From NCBI GenBank assembly GCA_000934455.1, contig KN885309.1, forward strand, positions 73,599 to 103,463: a stretch of 29,865 nucleotides of DNA. The letters run 5' to 3'. This document shows, one piece after another, positions 11,226-20,763 of this stretch. Origin of the DNA: Apostichopus parvimensis. Lineage: Eukaryota; Echinodermata; Holothuroidea; Aspidochirotida; Stichopodidae. Both the position numbers and the translations under genes were made by a program. The notes beneath the pieces are model-generated. The model had not been told where the DNA came from. It saw nothing but the letters and a program-made list of their open reading frames with translations, and did no database searches. Position 1 is the stretch's first letter. Every line of letters begins with the position of its first letter.

Positions 11226-12171
11226 ACGTTAGTGTAAAAGAGGCAGACACACGTGTTATTCTCCATGCCATTTACGCCATTAAAAAAGACGGAGTAAACA
11301 GGGTGGTAGTTTATGCACAAGATACTGACATCATTGTTATGTGTGTATATTATGCTTCACAAATGCCAGGTGTAAAACTTTATATTCGACGCAAATCCGA
11401 AGAGTACATTCCAGCGCATGCAATTGCTGCATGAAGCACTAGGGGAAGTCGATTGTAAGCTGCAGCCAATTATACATGCGCTTTCAGGAATGGATGATGA
11501 CAGTTACATACGATGTGTTGGGAAAAAGAAGTTTTTGAAGGCTAGGAAGGTCATAGAATGCAGCAAAAGGCAAGTTACGGAGAACAAGGTTGTGGTGAAA
11601 TCACAAACACACTGGTTCAAGAAGCACATCAACTTCTTCTTCAAGCAGGTGGAGGTGGCAAGTTTGATTCTTTGAGGAGCTACCGAATTCACCAATTCAC
11701 ATAACTACCAAAGGGACATTCAGGGTCTGTTGCCCACTGAGGATAGTTTCATGCACCATTTGAAGATAGCACTTTTGTCCTCATTGGTCATGAAGAATAC
11801 ACATATACCACAGCCTAAACTACCCGCAGCTCAAACCATTGGCTGGAAAATTAATGAAAATGCTGTCCTGGAACCTATAACATCTACACAACCAGCCTTC
11901 CAAGTCCAAGCTCAAAGAATTACCTTTTGTGTTTGTACAAAAAGCAAGTGCAAGGCTAGATGCAAATGTAAGTCAGCTTATGTACCATGTACTGTTCTCT
12001 GTGGACTCCTGCAGTAGGATTGTTAATGACTCAAAAGACGGAAGTGAAGATATGTGGAAAGAAGACAGTTCAGATGAAGGAAGTGATATTACCGATATAG
12101 ATGAACTTGATTTGATGGACATAGTTGTAGATGAAGATATTGATGTGCTAGCATACATGGAAGAAAATTAG
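11226..12171 (+). pseudogene. XPG/PIN-nuclease-like transposon protein, frameshifted
   Basis: The first open piece (about 11226-11413) contains EADTRVILHA and VVVYAQDTDIIVM, the two acidic boxes typical of a FEN/XPG-like PIN nuclease family found in animal transposons. After a frame change it continues PIIHALSGMDDDSYIRCVGKKKFLK (11445-11545), where the usual GCD(T) motif reads GMDD. A third piece (about 11706-11995) has the C-terminal LPPTEDSF-like box, TIGWKI and a Cys-rich tail CVCTKSKCKARCKCK. After another frame change an acidic end (SDITDIDELDLMDIV) reaches a stop at 12171. At least three frameshifts show that it is dead. It lies inside the 3-bp-duplication element and is its only recognisable gene. 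Confidence 0.72.
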
Positions 12172-13084
12172 CATAAAGAGGGATAAACCTGCATTGCAAA
12201 ATAAATAAGAGGTAAACCTGAACTCAAATGTGATGTACTTAAAGTGATACAAACCCATTGTTTGTTTTATTAACTTGTATTTCATAGAGAAACAGAGTCA
12301 CATATTTTCCACCTACATTGTCTTATTGGCATTGCCCTGAACATCTTTTCTGACTTAGGGTATCATTTTGTCTGAATATACCTATGCTTATCATTGGAGG
12401 CTCTCCTAAAGGAGGGCTCTAATGACACAGGCTTCCCTAACCCCATTTATTTTCAAAATTTAGGCTACATATATGCAAACTGCCTAAGTTTTCCACGACC
12501 TCTCCCACCCCATCTTAAAAGGGAGTATATGTGACAAAGTTTGGGAGTATCACTTTGTCCTTATGAAAATGTATTCCTAATGTAATATCCTTTCATTTGA
12601 TAGCCATAATGCCTTACTTTCATAAACTTCAGTGTTTAGTTTTAACTCCTCCCAACCCCACCCACCCACGTTGCCCAGCCGAGCCAACAGTGGGTGTAGA
12701 TTAATATTGTCGGTAAAGTTTCAGCTTTTCAGCATAGTAACAGGTAGATTAATATTCCTTGTGTTTTTTTTCTTCTCATTTGATAGTCATATCTAATATC
12801 TATAGTATATGAAATACCGTTTTGACCATTCCTTGGGTTCCCCTAATTCATGGGGAAAATGAGAGTATTTAGGGTCCTATCTCTCAGTATTGTAAAATAT
12901 GGATTCCTGGTATCATTTTCTTTCATTTGATACCCACCATGCCATACTTTAAATAATCTAAATTTTAAACATTTGAGAGTGAGCCCTTTCAGATTTTCAT
13001 CGGGGCACCCTAGGCTACCTTTAAGATATAGCACATAAATTAGCACAAGGAATAAAACAATGTTCCGGTGCTCCCCGGTTACAA

Positions 13085-14080
13085 GCATAACCTTCAAAGA
13101 CACGGGACTGCCATGGGTACCAAGATTGCTCCTTCGTTTGCTTGTCTGTTTATGTCTAGCCTTGAAGAACGTATGCTCCGTGCAGCTCCCTGCCGTCCAC
13201 TCATCTGGTGGCGCTACATCGATGACATCTTCTTCGTTTGGACCAGTGATGAGGATAGCCTGTTCACCTTCATCAATCACATCAATTCTTTCTGCAGCAC
13301 CATCAAATTCACCTCTGATTACTCTCACCAACAAGTTAACTTCCTCGATGTGACTGTTCGCAATGAACACGGTTCTCTCTCCACTGACTTATACACCAAG
13401 CCTACTGACAAACACACCAGTATCTTCATTCTTCTAGCTGCCATCCCCGCCACTACAAGTCTGGAAATGCCTACAGCCAAGCACTTCGTCTTCATCGCAT
13501 TTGCTCTAACTTTTCCTCTTTCATTCGTCATACAGATGCTTTGGAAAAACACCTTACTGCCAGAGGCCATAGTGCCAGAAGGTTGCGTGAAGCAATTCAG
13601 AGAGACCGCTCCCTATCCAGATCATCCACATTGGCAGTGAAGGACTAAAAGGGAAGAGATTGCGACTTCAAGCTCCCTCTGGTTTTCACTTTCCATCCTA
13701 ATCATCCTTCTCTTCAACAAATCACCACTAACAGCCACAACATTCTCCTCCCTTCAGATAGACTCCAACGAGCCGTCCCTGGAAAACTTACCATCGCCTT
13801 CTTGTGCATGCTGCTGTTCCACCTCTAACTTCTAACCCTACAACCCTTCATCATGGTACTTTCAAATGTGATCGTACTTCAAGATGCATGGTCTGCAGCC
13901 ACCACATTGTTGAGTCCAATTCCATCACAAGCCACTGCATGCAACTCTCACACACAAGACTAAGGGTCACATCACTTGCACAACCACTAATGGCATCTAC
14001 CTGATCTCTTGTAGTGTTTGCGGCATCCAGTATGTTGGCGAAACCAAAACCACCATCGAGAAGCGATTCATGGTCTATGC
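13085..14080 (+). pseudogene. Penelope-like RT (catalytic core) and GIY-YIG start, broken
   Basis: The frame opens with LQRHGTAMGTKIAPSFA, then WWRYIDDIFFVW (motif C with both catalytic Asp), then VNFLDVTVRNEHGSLSTDLY and KPTDKH, all characteristic of Penelope-like RTs. A frameshift follows near 13410 and more stops lie around 13640-13740. A later open piece has GTFKCDRTSRCMVCSHH, the Cys/His linker that precedes the endonuclease. It is followed in another frame by NGIYLISCSVCGIQYVGE, a clear GIY-YIG motif. Only about 30 residues of the endonuclease remain before the element tail, with TATGC repeats at about 14073-14092. Confidence 0.9.
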
Positions 14081-14290
14081 TATGCTATGCTATGAACGAA
14101 ACGTCAGGCAAACTTACTTTTACACATTCTCTTACACAGGCTCTCTAGTGGATAAGCAGTTTTCTAACAGTTTTATTTTATTTTACTTACAATACATTGA
14201 GGGTAGGCTCTGAGGAGATCTAGAGTATAAGAGAGCTCTAAGGAGATCATAAATAATGAGAAATCAACATCGAAATTGAAGTACGAAGTA

Positions 14291-14298
14291 TGACGTCA
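14291..14298. promoter_or_regulatory. Perfect CRE palindrome TGACGTCA upstream of the THAP exon
   Basis: TGACGTCA is the full consensus bound by CREB/ATF factors. It lies about 140 bases before the THAP start codon, a plausible proximal promoter position. Use in vivo is not shown by the sequence. Confidence 0.4.
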
Positions 14299-14435
14299 TG
14301 CGACTTATACTGTAGCCACTCTTCCAGCTGGTGGCGCTTTGCTTGTACGACAAGTAGAGTTCACGTATAGAAACAAGAAAGTACCGTCGCTTAATTCAAA
14401 AACTAAGATGATAAAGGTGACACAAATCACTTGAA

Positions 14436-14497
14436 ATGGTGATATCATGTGCCGCATTTGGGTGCCAAAATCGTAGCAGTGGACTGCAGTTTCACAG
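14436..14497 (+). CDS. First coding exon of a THAP-type zinc-finger protein
   Basis: The exon encodes MVISCAAFGCQNRSSGLQFH and ends in AG, followed by the donor GTAATT. A THAP domain starts at residue 1-3 with C-x(2-4)-C, then a short basic loop and a (F/L)H(R/x)FP turn. Here C5 and C10 (C-x4-C) and the LQFH turn fit, and the split codon after His would give Arg with most continuations. THAP proteins bind DNA through this C2CH finger and include transcription factors and P-element-like transposases. The Trp-, Cys- and His-bearing remainder of the domain should be on a later exon, which I could not find. It could belong to a host THAP gene or a THAP-bearing transposon. It is absent from copy B. 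Confidence 0.72.
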
Positions 14498-15378
14498 GTA
14501 ATTCTTAGGAAACGATAATAGAAGCAATTGCATAGGAATTTAATTATTTCACTAGTGTCTTCTGCACAGCCGCTGTATTGCTATTCACTGGACCTTTGAT
14601 ATAGCTAACCTAGGCCCCTAGCTAGACTGGCTAACGGATGTCCTTTCGTATGCAAAATGACTAAAGCCTAATGACAACTATTATCACCACCTCAGTGTAC
14701 TTAAAACTGTATCCCTTACGATAGATCCACATGTCAGAATAACCGTGACATTGGATGACGATTTTTATGTCCTTTGCTTATCACTAACAATTCAATACTA
14801 GGAAAACAGGCTCAGCCTATATCCTTATAGGCCTATGCCTTGCCCTTTGTCTAACTTAGGTTAGCCTATGTCATAACTAAAGCCTAGAATATTTCAATCT
14901 ATTAACATATCTAAAACTGTACAAATATTCAAACACATCCTCCATTTTCAATATATTTCCAACACTGTAAATTTGCCAATTTTATAGGCCTAGCCAATAA
15001 TCTGAGTTTTTAGCTAGGCCAAAGCCTACTCAGCCTAGACAGGTATGTTCTGGACAGACATTTTATAGGTTATTTTATGGAATAATTGCCTTAATTTACT
15101 CAACTATGATTTTAAGGCCTAATGATATTCACTAACAATGTTCGGACAAAAACTTTTCTTGGCAAAACGGCACACTCAAGCCACTACTCGTGCTAACATT
15201 ACATCCTTTGATGATTGACTAAATGTAGACATGTATCAAACTTTTTGCACTCTCACTTAATAACGTGGGATGTTATCCTGCATAAACTACTTTCAGTACC
15301 CAGTTTGCAACAGTACATTAAACTGAGAACTGCATGCACAGTGTAAGTATTCTTCCTAGTTCTATTTCTTTGGAAATG
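14498..15378. other. Copy-A-specific segment downstream of the THAP exon, no further exon recognised
   Basis: AT-rich, with several TAGGCCTA-type palindromes (about 14826, 14985). A short piece flanked by TTTCAG and GTAAGT (about 15296-15342) looks exon-like but carries a stop in the phase required after the THAP exon. Confidence 0.45.
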
Positions 15379-15533
15379 AAGCAGATTCACAATTTTACAA
15401 ATTAGAGGCTTTCAAATATTGTTTGTCTCCAGCAATCTTCATTAATGATGAGAAAATGAATATTCCGTAGAACTGAATATTTGGCTGAATAACTTGTCTT
15501 TCCTATTCAGCCTGAGAGAACTTCAAAGCTTTT

Positions 15534-15941
15534 ATCATGTACTGATCACAAAATCTGATCACGTACCTCACATAATCTGATCATGCACTGATCACTTAAT
15601 CTGATCAAGTACCAATCACTTAATCTGATCCTTGAACTGATCACTGAATCAGATAAAATATCAATCACTGAATCTGATCTTGTACTGATCACTGTATGTG
15701 AACATGTACTGATCACTGAATCTAATCAAGTATCAATCACTGAATGTGATCATGTACTGATCACTGAATATGATCATGTACTATCATTATGATCATGTAC
15801 TGTTTACTGAATCTGATCAAGTATCAATCACTGAATGTGCTCATGTACTGATCACTAAATCTGATTATGTACTAATCACTGAATATGATCATGTACTGAT
15901 CGCTGAATCTGATCGTGTACTGATCGCTGAATCTGATCACG
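15534..15941. repeat. 24-bp minisatellite, copy A (about 17 units)
   Basis: The unit is approximately ATCACTGAATCTGATCATGT plus ACTG. Each unit contains the palindrome TGATCA. The units are diverged and include stop-creating changes (ACTTAATCT) in the first half, so no continuous coding frame spans the array. Confidence 0.92.
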
Positions 15942-16426
15942 GACTGGTGGCAGCTTCATGATCTCATGAACAGTCATGGTGTTTTCGAAAAGTTGGGGAC
16001 CGTAGACATTTCCCCTCCACATCCTAAACAGAGTCTTGTGTGTGCAACCACATTATCATATATACCTGAATGTCTCCACACTCTTATTAATGATCAGTAC
16101 ATTGGTAAAATAATATATATGACAATTAGCAGTTTAGTGATATAACTTGTTGTCGAAATTCAACCCTCTTCAAAAGCTTTCATCTAGTGTTTCTTATATG
16201 CAAAAAATGGTGTAAGCTTCTTGAAATCCCTCCAGTACCTAGCCTCACATTGGGGGCTCCAAAATCTAGCTAATAATAATTGGACAATGAATGACAAACA
16301 AATTTGGTATTTCATAAATTAGTTGATATGGCTCAACTGATATCGAACTAGTTTCAGAAGTGTTCCTCAAAACTTAAATATTTTGATTAAAGGTATCATT
16401 ATTTGATCCTGGTCAACTGGTGGCAG
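15942..16426. other. Duplicated non-coding flank, copy A
   Basis: Closely similar to 19445-19979 in copy B. It starts with GCAGCTTCATGATCTCATGA. No exon can be supported: frames are not maintained between the copies. Confidence 0.5.
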
Positions 16427-16535
16427 GATGGACACACGATGTATCTCATACTTCACAGAAAATAGTCACAAACCAGTGTTGATGAGAGGAGTGGATGAGG
16501 TTACCAAAGCACCACTAATTTTGAAAAAAAATGTG
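16427..16535 (+). CDS. Candidate internal exon, copy A (unknown product)
   Basis: A 109-base block is bounded by TGGTGGCAG and the strong donor GTAAGT. It begins with one base completing a split codon and then reads 36 codons without a stop, including KPVLMRGVDEVTKAPLI. The opening phase is compatible with the THAP exon at 14436-14497. In the duplicate at 19980-20087 the core KPVLMRGVDEVTK is identical in protein with two silent changes, and a 3-base indel (one Lys) keeps frame, but a 2-base insertion upstream breaks the frame. No family is recognised. It could equally be a conserved non-coding block. Confidence 0.35.
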
Positions 16536-17378
16536 GTAAGTCTTAAAATGTAACTTAATGTGATATTACTTGAAATGTGATGTCTTGTTTGTAGAGAACA
16601 TAAAACAACAAGATGTACTGATTACATATTTATCTATTAATACTTCTCCAAGGGCTACATTTACTGCAATAGCTGTAACACAAACAAATATTGTACCATG
16701 GTTTGATTTCTTCTTGATTAAATACGTTTAAAATATATTTGAAGAAAGGAATATTGAAAGCTTGAGAAGTGATAAACATGATAAACTTTGATAAAGGTGT
16801 ACACAATATATCCTAGTCTACAAAAATATACTTCCACCTGTGTAGCAATTTGCATAGATGTAGTTAATCTATAGCTATTTCATATATCATAGAATAGCCT
16901 TTATTTGCCTATAAAGACACAATCTAATTAAGGTTCATCATATTATTATAAAATATTTAATATGGATCAATACATTTGAACAATGGAAAACTCTTGATGG
17001 ATGTATATTCCACACAAAATATTAATTATTAATTTGCTACGATTCTGACATTTGCATCATTCACTTCCATAACGATATCTGGAATGAACATCCTGAATGA
17101 TGCAAGTAACATAATTTCTACCTATCATGCCCTTCCACCCTCCATCCATTCAGTACTAATGAATATTCATAGTCTTGCATAAACATATACTGGTTGAAAG
17201 CTTTTAACATTTAATTGAGGGAAGAAAACTAATTATAAAATCTATTGATGTAACTCTTCTTCATTATTATGGTTCAATATCTACAAATACTTGTCCAAGG
17301 ACAAATTATAATGAAGTACCCCTCTAGCAAGTCATACACTCTTAATCGTCATTCTATGAGGATGCTCTATTAATAGAA
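16536..17378. other. Duplicated AT-rich sequence, copy A
   Basis: Matches 20088-20763 and 21735-21905. No coding exon is recognised on either strand. Confidence 0.5.
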
Positions 17379-17697
17379 AGTTAACACACTGACATCCGAA
17401 TCTAAATGATATGCACATTCTGTGGAGATTCGGTGGAGTCAGACGAACAACTGTTATTTTTAATGATATTACATGTCCTCATAATCCTTTTCAACTGTGT
17501 GGTAATAACATATAATATCAGCAAAATCCTGTTAGTGACTGCGACGAGTGATGATAAGCCATTGTACAGCCCTAGCAGGTTAACACTAGCAGCCAAGTTT
17601 GCTAATGTCTTTTATGTCAAATTAGGTTAGCCTTTATAACCTAGTACACTAGTAGTAATTAGTAAAATTTGTCTCTACATTCCATGATTCAACTTAC

Positions 17698-17791
17698 CAA
17701 TCGTTGAAGAGACGTTTAACAGAAATAGAAACACGATTGAAGTCCCGGTTAGCAAGGTGGTTCTTCCACCTCCAGGCACACTGCTAGCCAT
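17698..17791 (-). CDS. Signal-peptide first exon of an unidentified secreted or membrane protein
   Basis: On the minus strand, a start codon in a good context (ACAAAATGG) begins MASSVPGGGRTTLLTGTSIV, continues FLFLLNVSSTI, and is followed by one base of a split codon and the strong donor GTAAGT. The layout is a classic signal peptide: a short n-region with one Arg, about 14 hydrophobic residues, and a small-residue c-region. Phase-1 donors after a signal peptide are typical of modular extracellular proteins such as receptor phosphatases. The gene would run to the left, in the same direction as the phosphatase gene upstream, so a tandem paralogue is possible. No second exon could be assigned. 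Confidence 0.6.
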
Positions 17792-17849
17792 TTTGTTAAC
17801 ATTAGTATGTATGTATATGTATGTATATTAGATCCTTCTACAAGCAGGA

Positions 17850-17999
17850 TCTCGCGAAGAAGCCACCATTGGCTTAGTAAATAGATTGAGTCCTTTATTA
17901 CACCACGTAGTTCCTTCTTGTCACCCTACAGCTCAGTAGTTGGTGTGTGTATTTATGACACCTACTCAAGGTAATTCAAATCGTTGAAGAAATGCAAAT
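17850..17999 (-). promoter_or_regulatory. Possible promoter of the signal-peptide gene
   Basis: Upstream of the minus-strand start at 17791 lie TCTCGCGA (17850-17857, most of the TCTCGCGAGA core motif), CCAAT on the minus strand (17868-17872), and a perfect octamer ATGCAAAT (plus strand 17992-17999). Each is short; only their clustering in the right place is suggestive. Confidence 0.25.
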
Positions 18000-18838
18000 A
18001 GTTTCATGTTTGGACAGTGTATAGGACTTTCGATGGATGGGTAAGCAGTACGTGCTATAGACTGCTGTAGAATTGTATGTAAAGGTTATATCGTTACTTC
18101 CTTGTGAAAAGTACGTCATTGGCTGGAACTTTGGAAAAGATATCTTGGAATGAACGTTTATGGCATATGGGGGATAAAAGTAATAACAATAACGAAAAGG
18201 GTATTTATAGTTCGTACACATACGATTAGTTGGTTGTCCCGTACACTCTTGCCTTCTGGCACTTTCACCGAATCATGCTTAGTTTTCTTTCTTTCTTTTC
18301 TTTATTTCTTCTTCTTTTTTTTTGGGGGGGGGGGGGTGGTGACCTTGGACACTTGACCTTGTTGGCCATTGTGACTAAAGTGTTTACCACAAGTGTTTGT
18401 TTTAGTGACTTTCACACTAAATTTGTCACTTTTGGTCGCTAGACCATAGATTACTGTCGTCTTTTACTGGTTAGGTATATGTTACCATGGACATTGCTTT
18501 TACGGCTTTCGTTGAGAATGAAGAAGCTGCGACACAGTGATCCTTTAACTCAGTTCTTTCACAGATTACTTACAATGAGATTGTAGTAGACTTTGTTCAC
18601 AATGACCAGCCATTTATAGTCGGCTCTGAGAAGATCTAGAGTTCTTTATCAAGGAACTTTAAGGAGATCATAATGACAAATCAAGCAGATTCACAATTTT
18701 CAATTGTGAGTTATTCAAGAATGTTTGTCTGTAGCGATTTTCTTTAATGATAAGAAAAGGACTATTCCGTAGAACTGATTATTTGGCTGAATAACTTGTC
18801 TTGCCGATTCAGCCTGAGAGAATTTCATAAGCTTCTTC

Positions 18839-19444
18839 CATGTATCAATCACTAAATCTGATCACATTCCAATCACTTAATCTGATCATGAACTGATCAC
18901 TGAATCTGATCATGTACCAATCACTGAATCTGATCATGTACCAATCGTTGAATCTGATCATGTACCAATCACTGAATCTGATCATGTACCAATCACTGAA
19001 TTTGATCATGTACCTGAATGTGATCATGTGCCGATCACTGAATGTTATGATGTATTGATGGCTGAATGTGATAATATACCTGAATGTGATATTGTAACGA
19101 TCACTGAATGTGATCAGGTGCCAGTCACTGAATATGATCATCTGCCAATCCCTAAATTTGATCTTCTACCAATCACTGAATCTGATAATCTACCAATCAC
19201 TGAATGTGATCATGTACCGATCACTGAATGTGATCATGTGTCAAACACTGAATCTGATCATGTACCAATCACTGAATCTGATAATCTACCAACCACTGAA
19301 TGTGATCATGTACCGCTCACTGTATGTGATCATGTGCCAATCACTGAATCTGATCATGTACTAGAATGTGATCATGTACCGATCAATGAATGTGATCATA
19401 TACCGATCGCAGAACGCTGACTGTGATCACTGAATCTGATCATG
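18839..19444. repeat. 24-bp minisatellite, copy B (about 25 units)
   Basis: Same unit family as copy A, here mainly ATCACTGAATCTGATCATGT plus ACCA, with some 15-base short units (CATGTACCTGAATGTGAT). A plus frame reading (P)ITESDHV octapeptides is open for about 180 codons up to a stop at 19420, but another plus frame and a minus frame are also long and open because the unit is a multiple of three. Copy A has stops in the same frame. Confidence 0.92.
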
Positions 19445-19979
19445 GACTGGCGGCAGCTTCATGATCTCATGAACAAACATGGAGTTGTCGAAAGGTTGGG
19501 ACAGTAGACAATTCTCACTTCTAATCCTAAACAGGTCTTGTTTGTGCAACCACATTATCATATATACCAGAATGTCTCCACACCTTTATTAGCATGATCA
19601 GTGCAATGGTAAAATAATATATGTGACCTTTAATAGTTTGGTGATATAATTTGATGTCTAACTTCAACCTTCTTCAAAAGCTTTCATCTGGTGCTTTTTT
19701 TTATGCAAGTTAAAAATACAGATCAAAACCTTATGTTAAACCTTGTTGGATTGATGTTAGCTTCTTGAAACCCCTCCAGTACCTAGCTTTATATTGGGGC
19801 TCCAAAATCTAGCCAATAATAATTAGACAAAGAGTGACCAAAAACAAAAAAATGTATTTTCATAAACTAGTTGATATGACTCAACTGATATTTGTCTAGT
19901 GTTTGATGTGTTTCTCAATACTTAAATACTTTGATAAAAGGTACCATTATTTGAGAACAGTGTTGATCCAGGATGGCAG
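19445..19979. other. Duplicated non-coding flank, copy B
   Basis: Counterpart of 15942-16426. No feature beyond the duplication. Confidence 0.5.
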
Positions 19980-20087
19980 GGTAGACAAACTATATGTATA
20001 TAATACTTGACAGAACATGGGTACAAACCAGTGTTAATGAGAGGAGTGGATGAGGTCACCAAAATACCACTAATATGGAAAAATGTG
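19980..20087 (+). pseudogene. Frameshifted duplicate of the candidate exon at 16427-16535
   Basis: Bounded by GGATGGCAG and a weaker donor GTTAGT. It is two bases longer than copy A near its start and three shorter near its end, so the conserved KPVLMRGVDEVTK core is out of frame with the 5' part. If the exon is real in A, this copy is dead. Confidence 0.3.
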
Positions 20088-20763
20088 GTTAGTCTTAAAA
20101 TGTATTTTAATGTGATATTACTTGAAATGTGTTGCCTTGTTTGAAAAGAACACAAAAAATCATGATGTACTGATTACATGTTCATCTAATAACATTTCTC
20201 CAAGGGCTACTTTTACTGTAATATCTGTAACACAAACAAAAATCGTCCCATGGTTTGATTTTATCTTGATTAAATACTTTTAAGATATATTTGAAGAAAG
20301 AAATATTGAAAGCTTGAGAAGGGATTAACATGATAAACTTTGATAAAGATGAACACAATATATCCATGTCTACAAATATATACTTCCACCTGTATAGTTT
20401 GCATAGGTGTAGTTAATCTATGGCTATTTTATATATAATAGCATAGCTTGTATTTGACTATAAAAACACAATCTAATTAAGATTCATCATATTATTATAA
20501 AATATTTAATATGAATCAATACCTTTGAACAATGGAAGACTCTTGATGGCTGTGTATTCCACACTAAAAATTAGTCAAACTTATTTTTTGCTATGATTCT
20601 GAGATTTGTATCATTGACTTCCATAAATATATCTGGTATGAACATCATGAATGATGCAGAAAGTAAGATAATTTCCACCCTTGTCATGCCCTTCCACCAT
20701 CCATCCATTCAGTACTAATGAATATTCATAGTCTTGCATAAACATATACTGGTTCAAAGCTGT

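Larger units (their letters stand above)
9130..13081 (+). mobile_element. 3.95-kb DNA transposon with 3-bp target duplication, Academ-like
   Basis: Terminal inverted repeats read TAACCAGGGAGCACCGG at the left and TAACCGGGGAGCACCGG (reverse complement of the right end), 16 of 17 identical. The flanks are CAA at 9127-9129 and 13082-13084, and joining through one CAA restores the retroelement frame. The interior holds an XPG/PIN-like gene remnant (11226-12171). Academ transposons are known for an XPG nuclease gene and 3-4 bp duplications, so that class fits, but no Academ transposase domain was found. It also contains a small hAT element (10433-10674) and two copies of a dispersed repeat. Stretches 9140-10020 and 12172-13060 hold nothing recognisable beyond the ends. 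Confidence 0.72.
5599..14182 (+). mobile_element. Penelope-like retroelement with nested insertions (target site duplication 5586-5598 / 14183-14195)
   Basis: A 13-bp direct repeat, TTACTTACAATAC, flanks this block. The homologous position in copy B (about 18565-18577) has the site without the insert, so B is an empty-site control. Coding order on the plus strand is: N-terminal Penelope region (to 6447), reverse transcriptase (8553-9129 and 13085 on), then a GIY-YIG start (about 13990-14075). Two DNA transposons, 6448-8544 and 9130-13081, split the coding region; removing each with one target-site copy restores the reading phase across the junction. The GIY-YIG domain is cut short and followed by a tail containing GAAACGTCAGGCAAAC, so the 3' part is internally deleted. 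Several frameshifts make the element non-autonomous. Confidence 0.88.
14196..17378 (+). repeat. Segmental duplication copy A, right part
   Basis: Aligns with 18578-20763 and 21735-21905. Landmarks include GGCTCTGAG(G/A)AGATCTAGAG, ATTCCGTAGAACTGA, the 24-bp minisatellite, GCAGCTTCATGATCTCATGA, CCACATTATCATATATACC, CCATCCATTCAGTACTAATG and TCTAGCAAGTCATACA. Copy A has about 1.1 kb (14263-15378) absent from B, containing the THAP exon. It lacks about 970 bases that B has at 20764-21734. The duplication is therefore old and both copies have had indels. Confidence 0.9.

Noticed and set aside
11504-11695. Minus-strand open frame
   Set aside because: Antisense shadow of the XPG/PIN-like remnant.
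12843-13370. 175-codon minus-strand open frame
   Set aside because: Antisense shadow of the Penelope RT core and the end of the Academ-like element.
15534-15941. CRISPR-like array
   Set aside because: Units are contiguous with no unique spacers and lie in animal DNA; it is a minisatellite.
15942-16000. Conserved (D)W-QLHDLMN-HG peptide after both minisatellites
   Set aside because: Between copies A and B replacement changes outnumber silent ones and B hits a stop at once, so there is no sign of coding constraint.
17402-17630. 74-codon plus-strand frame with a hydrophobic stretch
   Set aside because: No family resemblance; overlaps a similar-sized minus frame in AT-rich DNA.
18883-19420. 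About 180-codon octapeptide-repeat frame in minisatellite B
   Set aside because: A repeat unit of 24 bases with no stop keeps frames open by itself; minus and second plus frames are also long, and copy A has stops in this frame.
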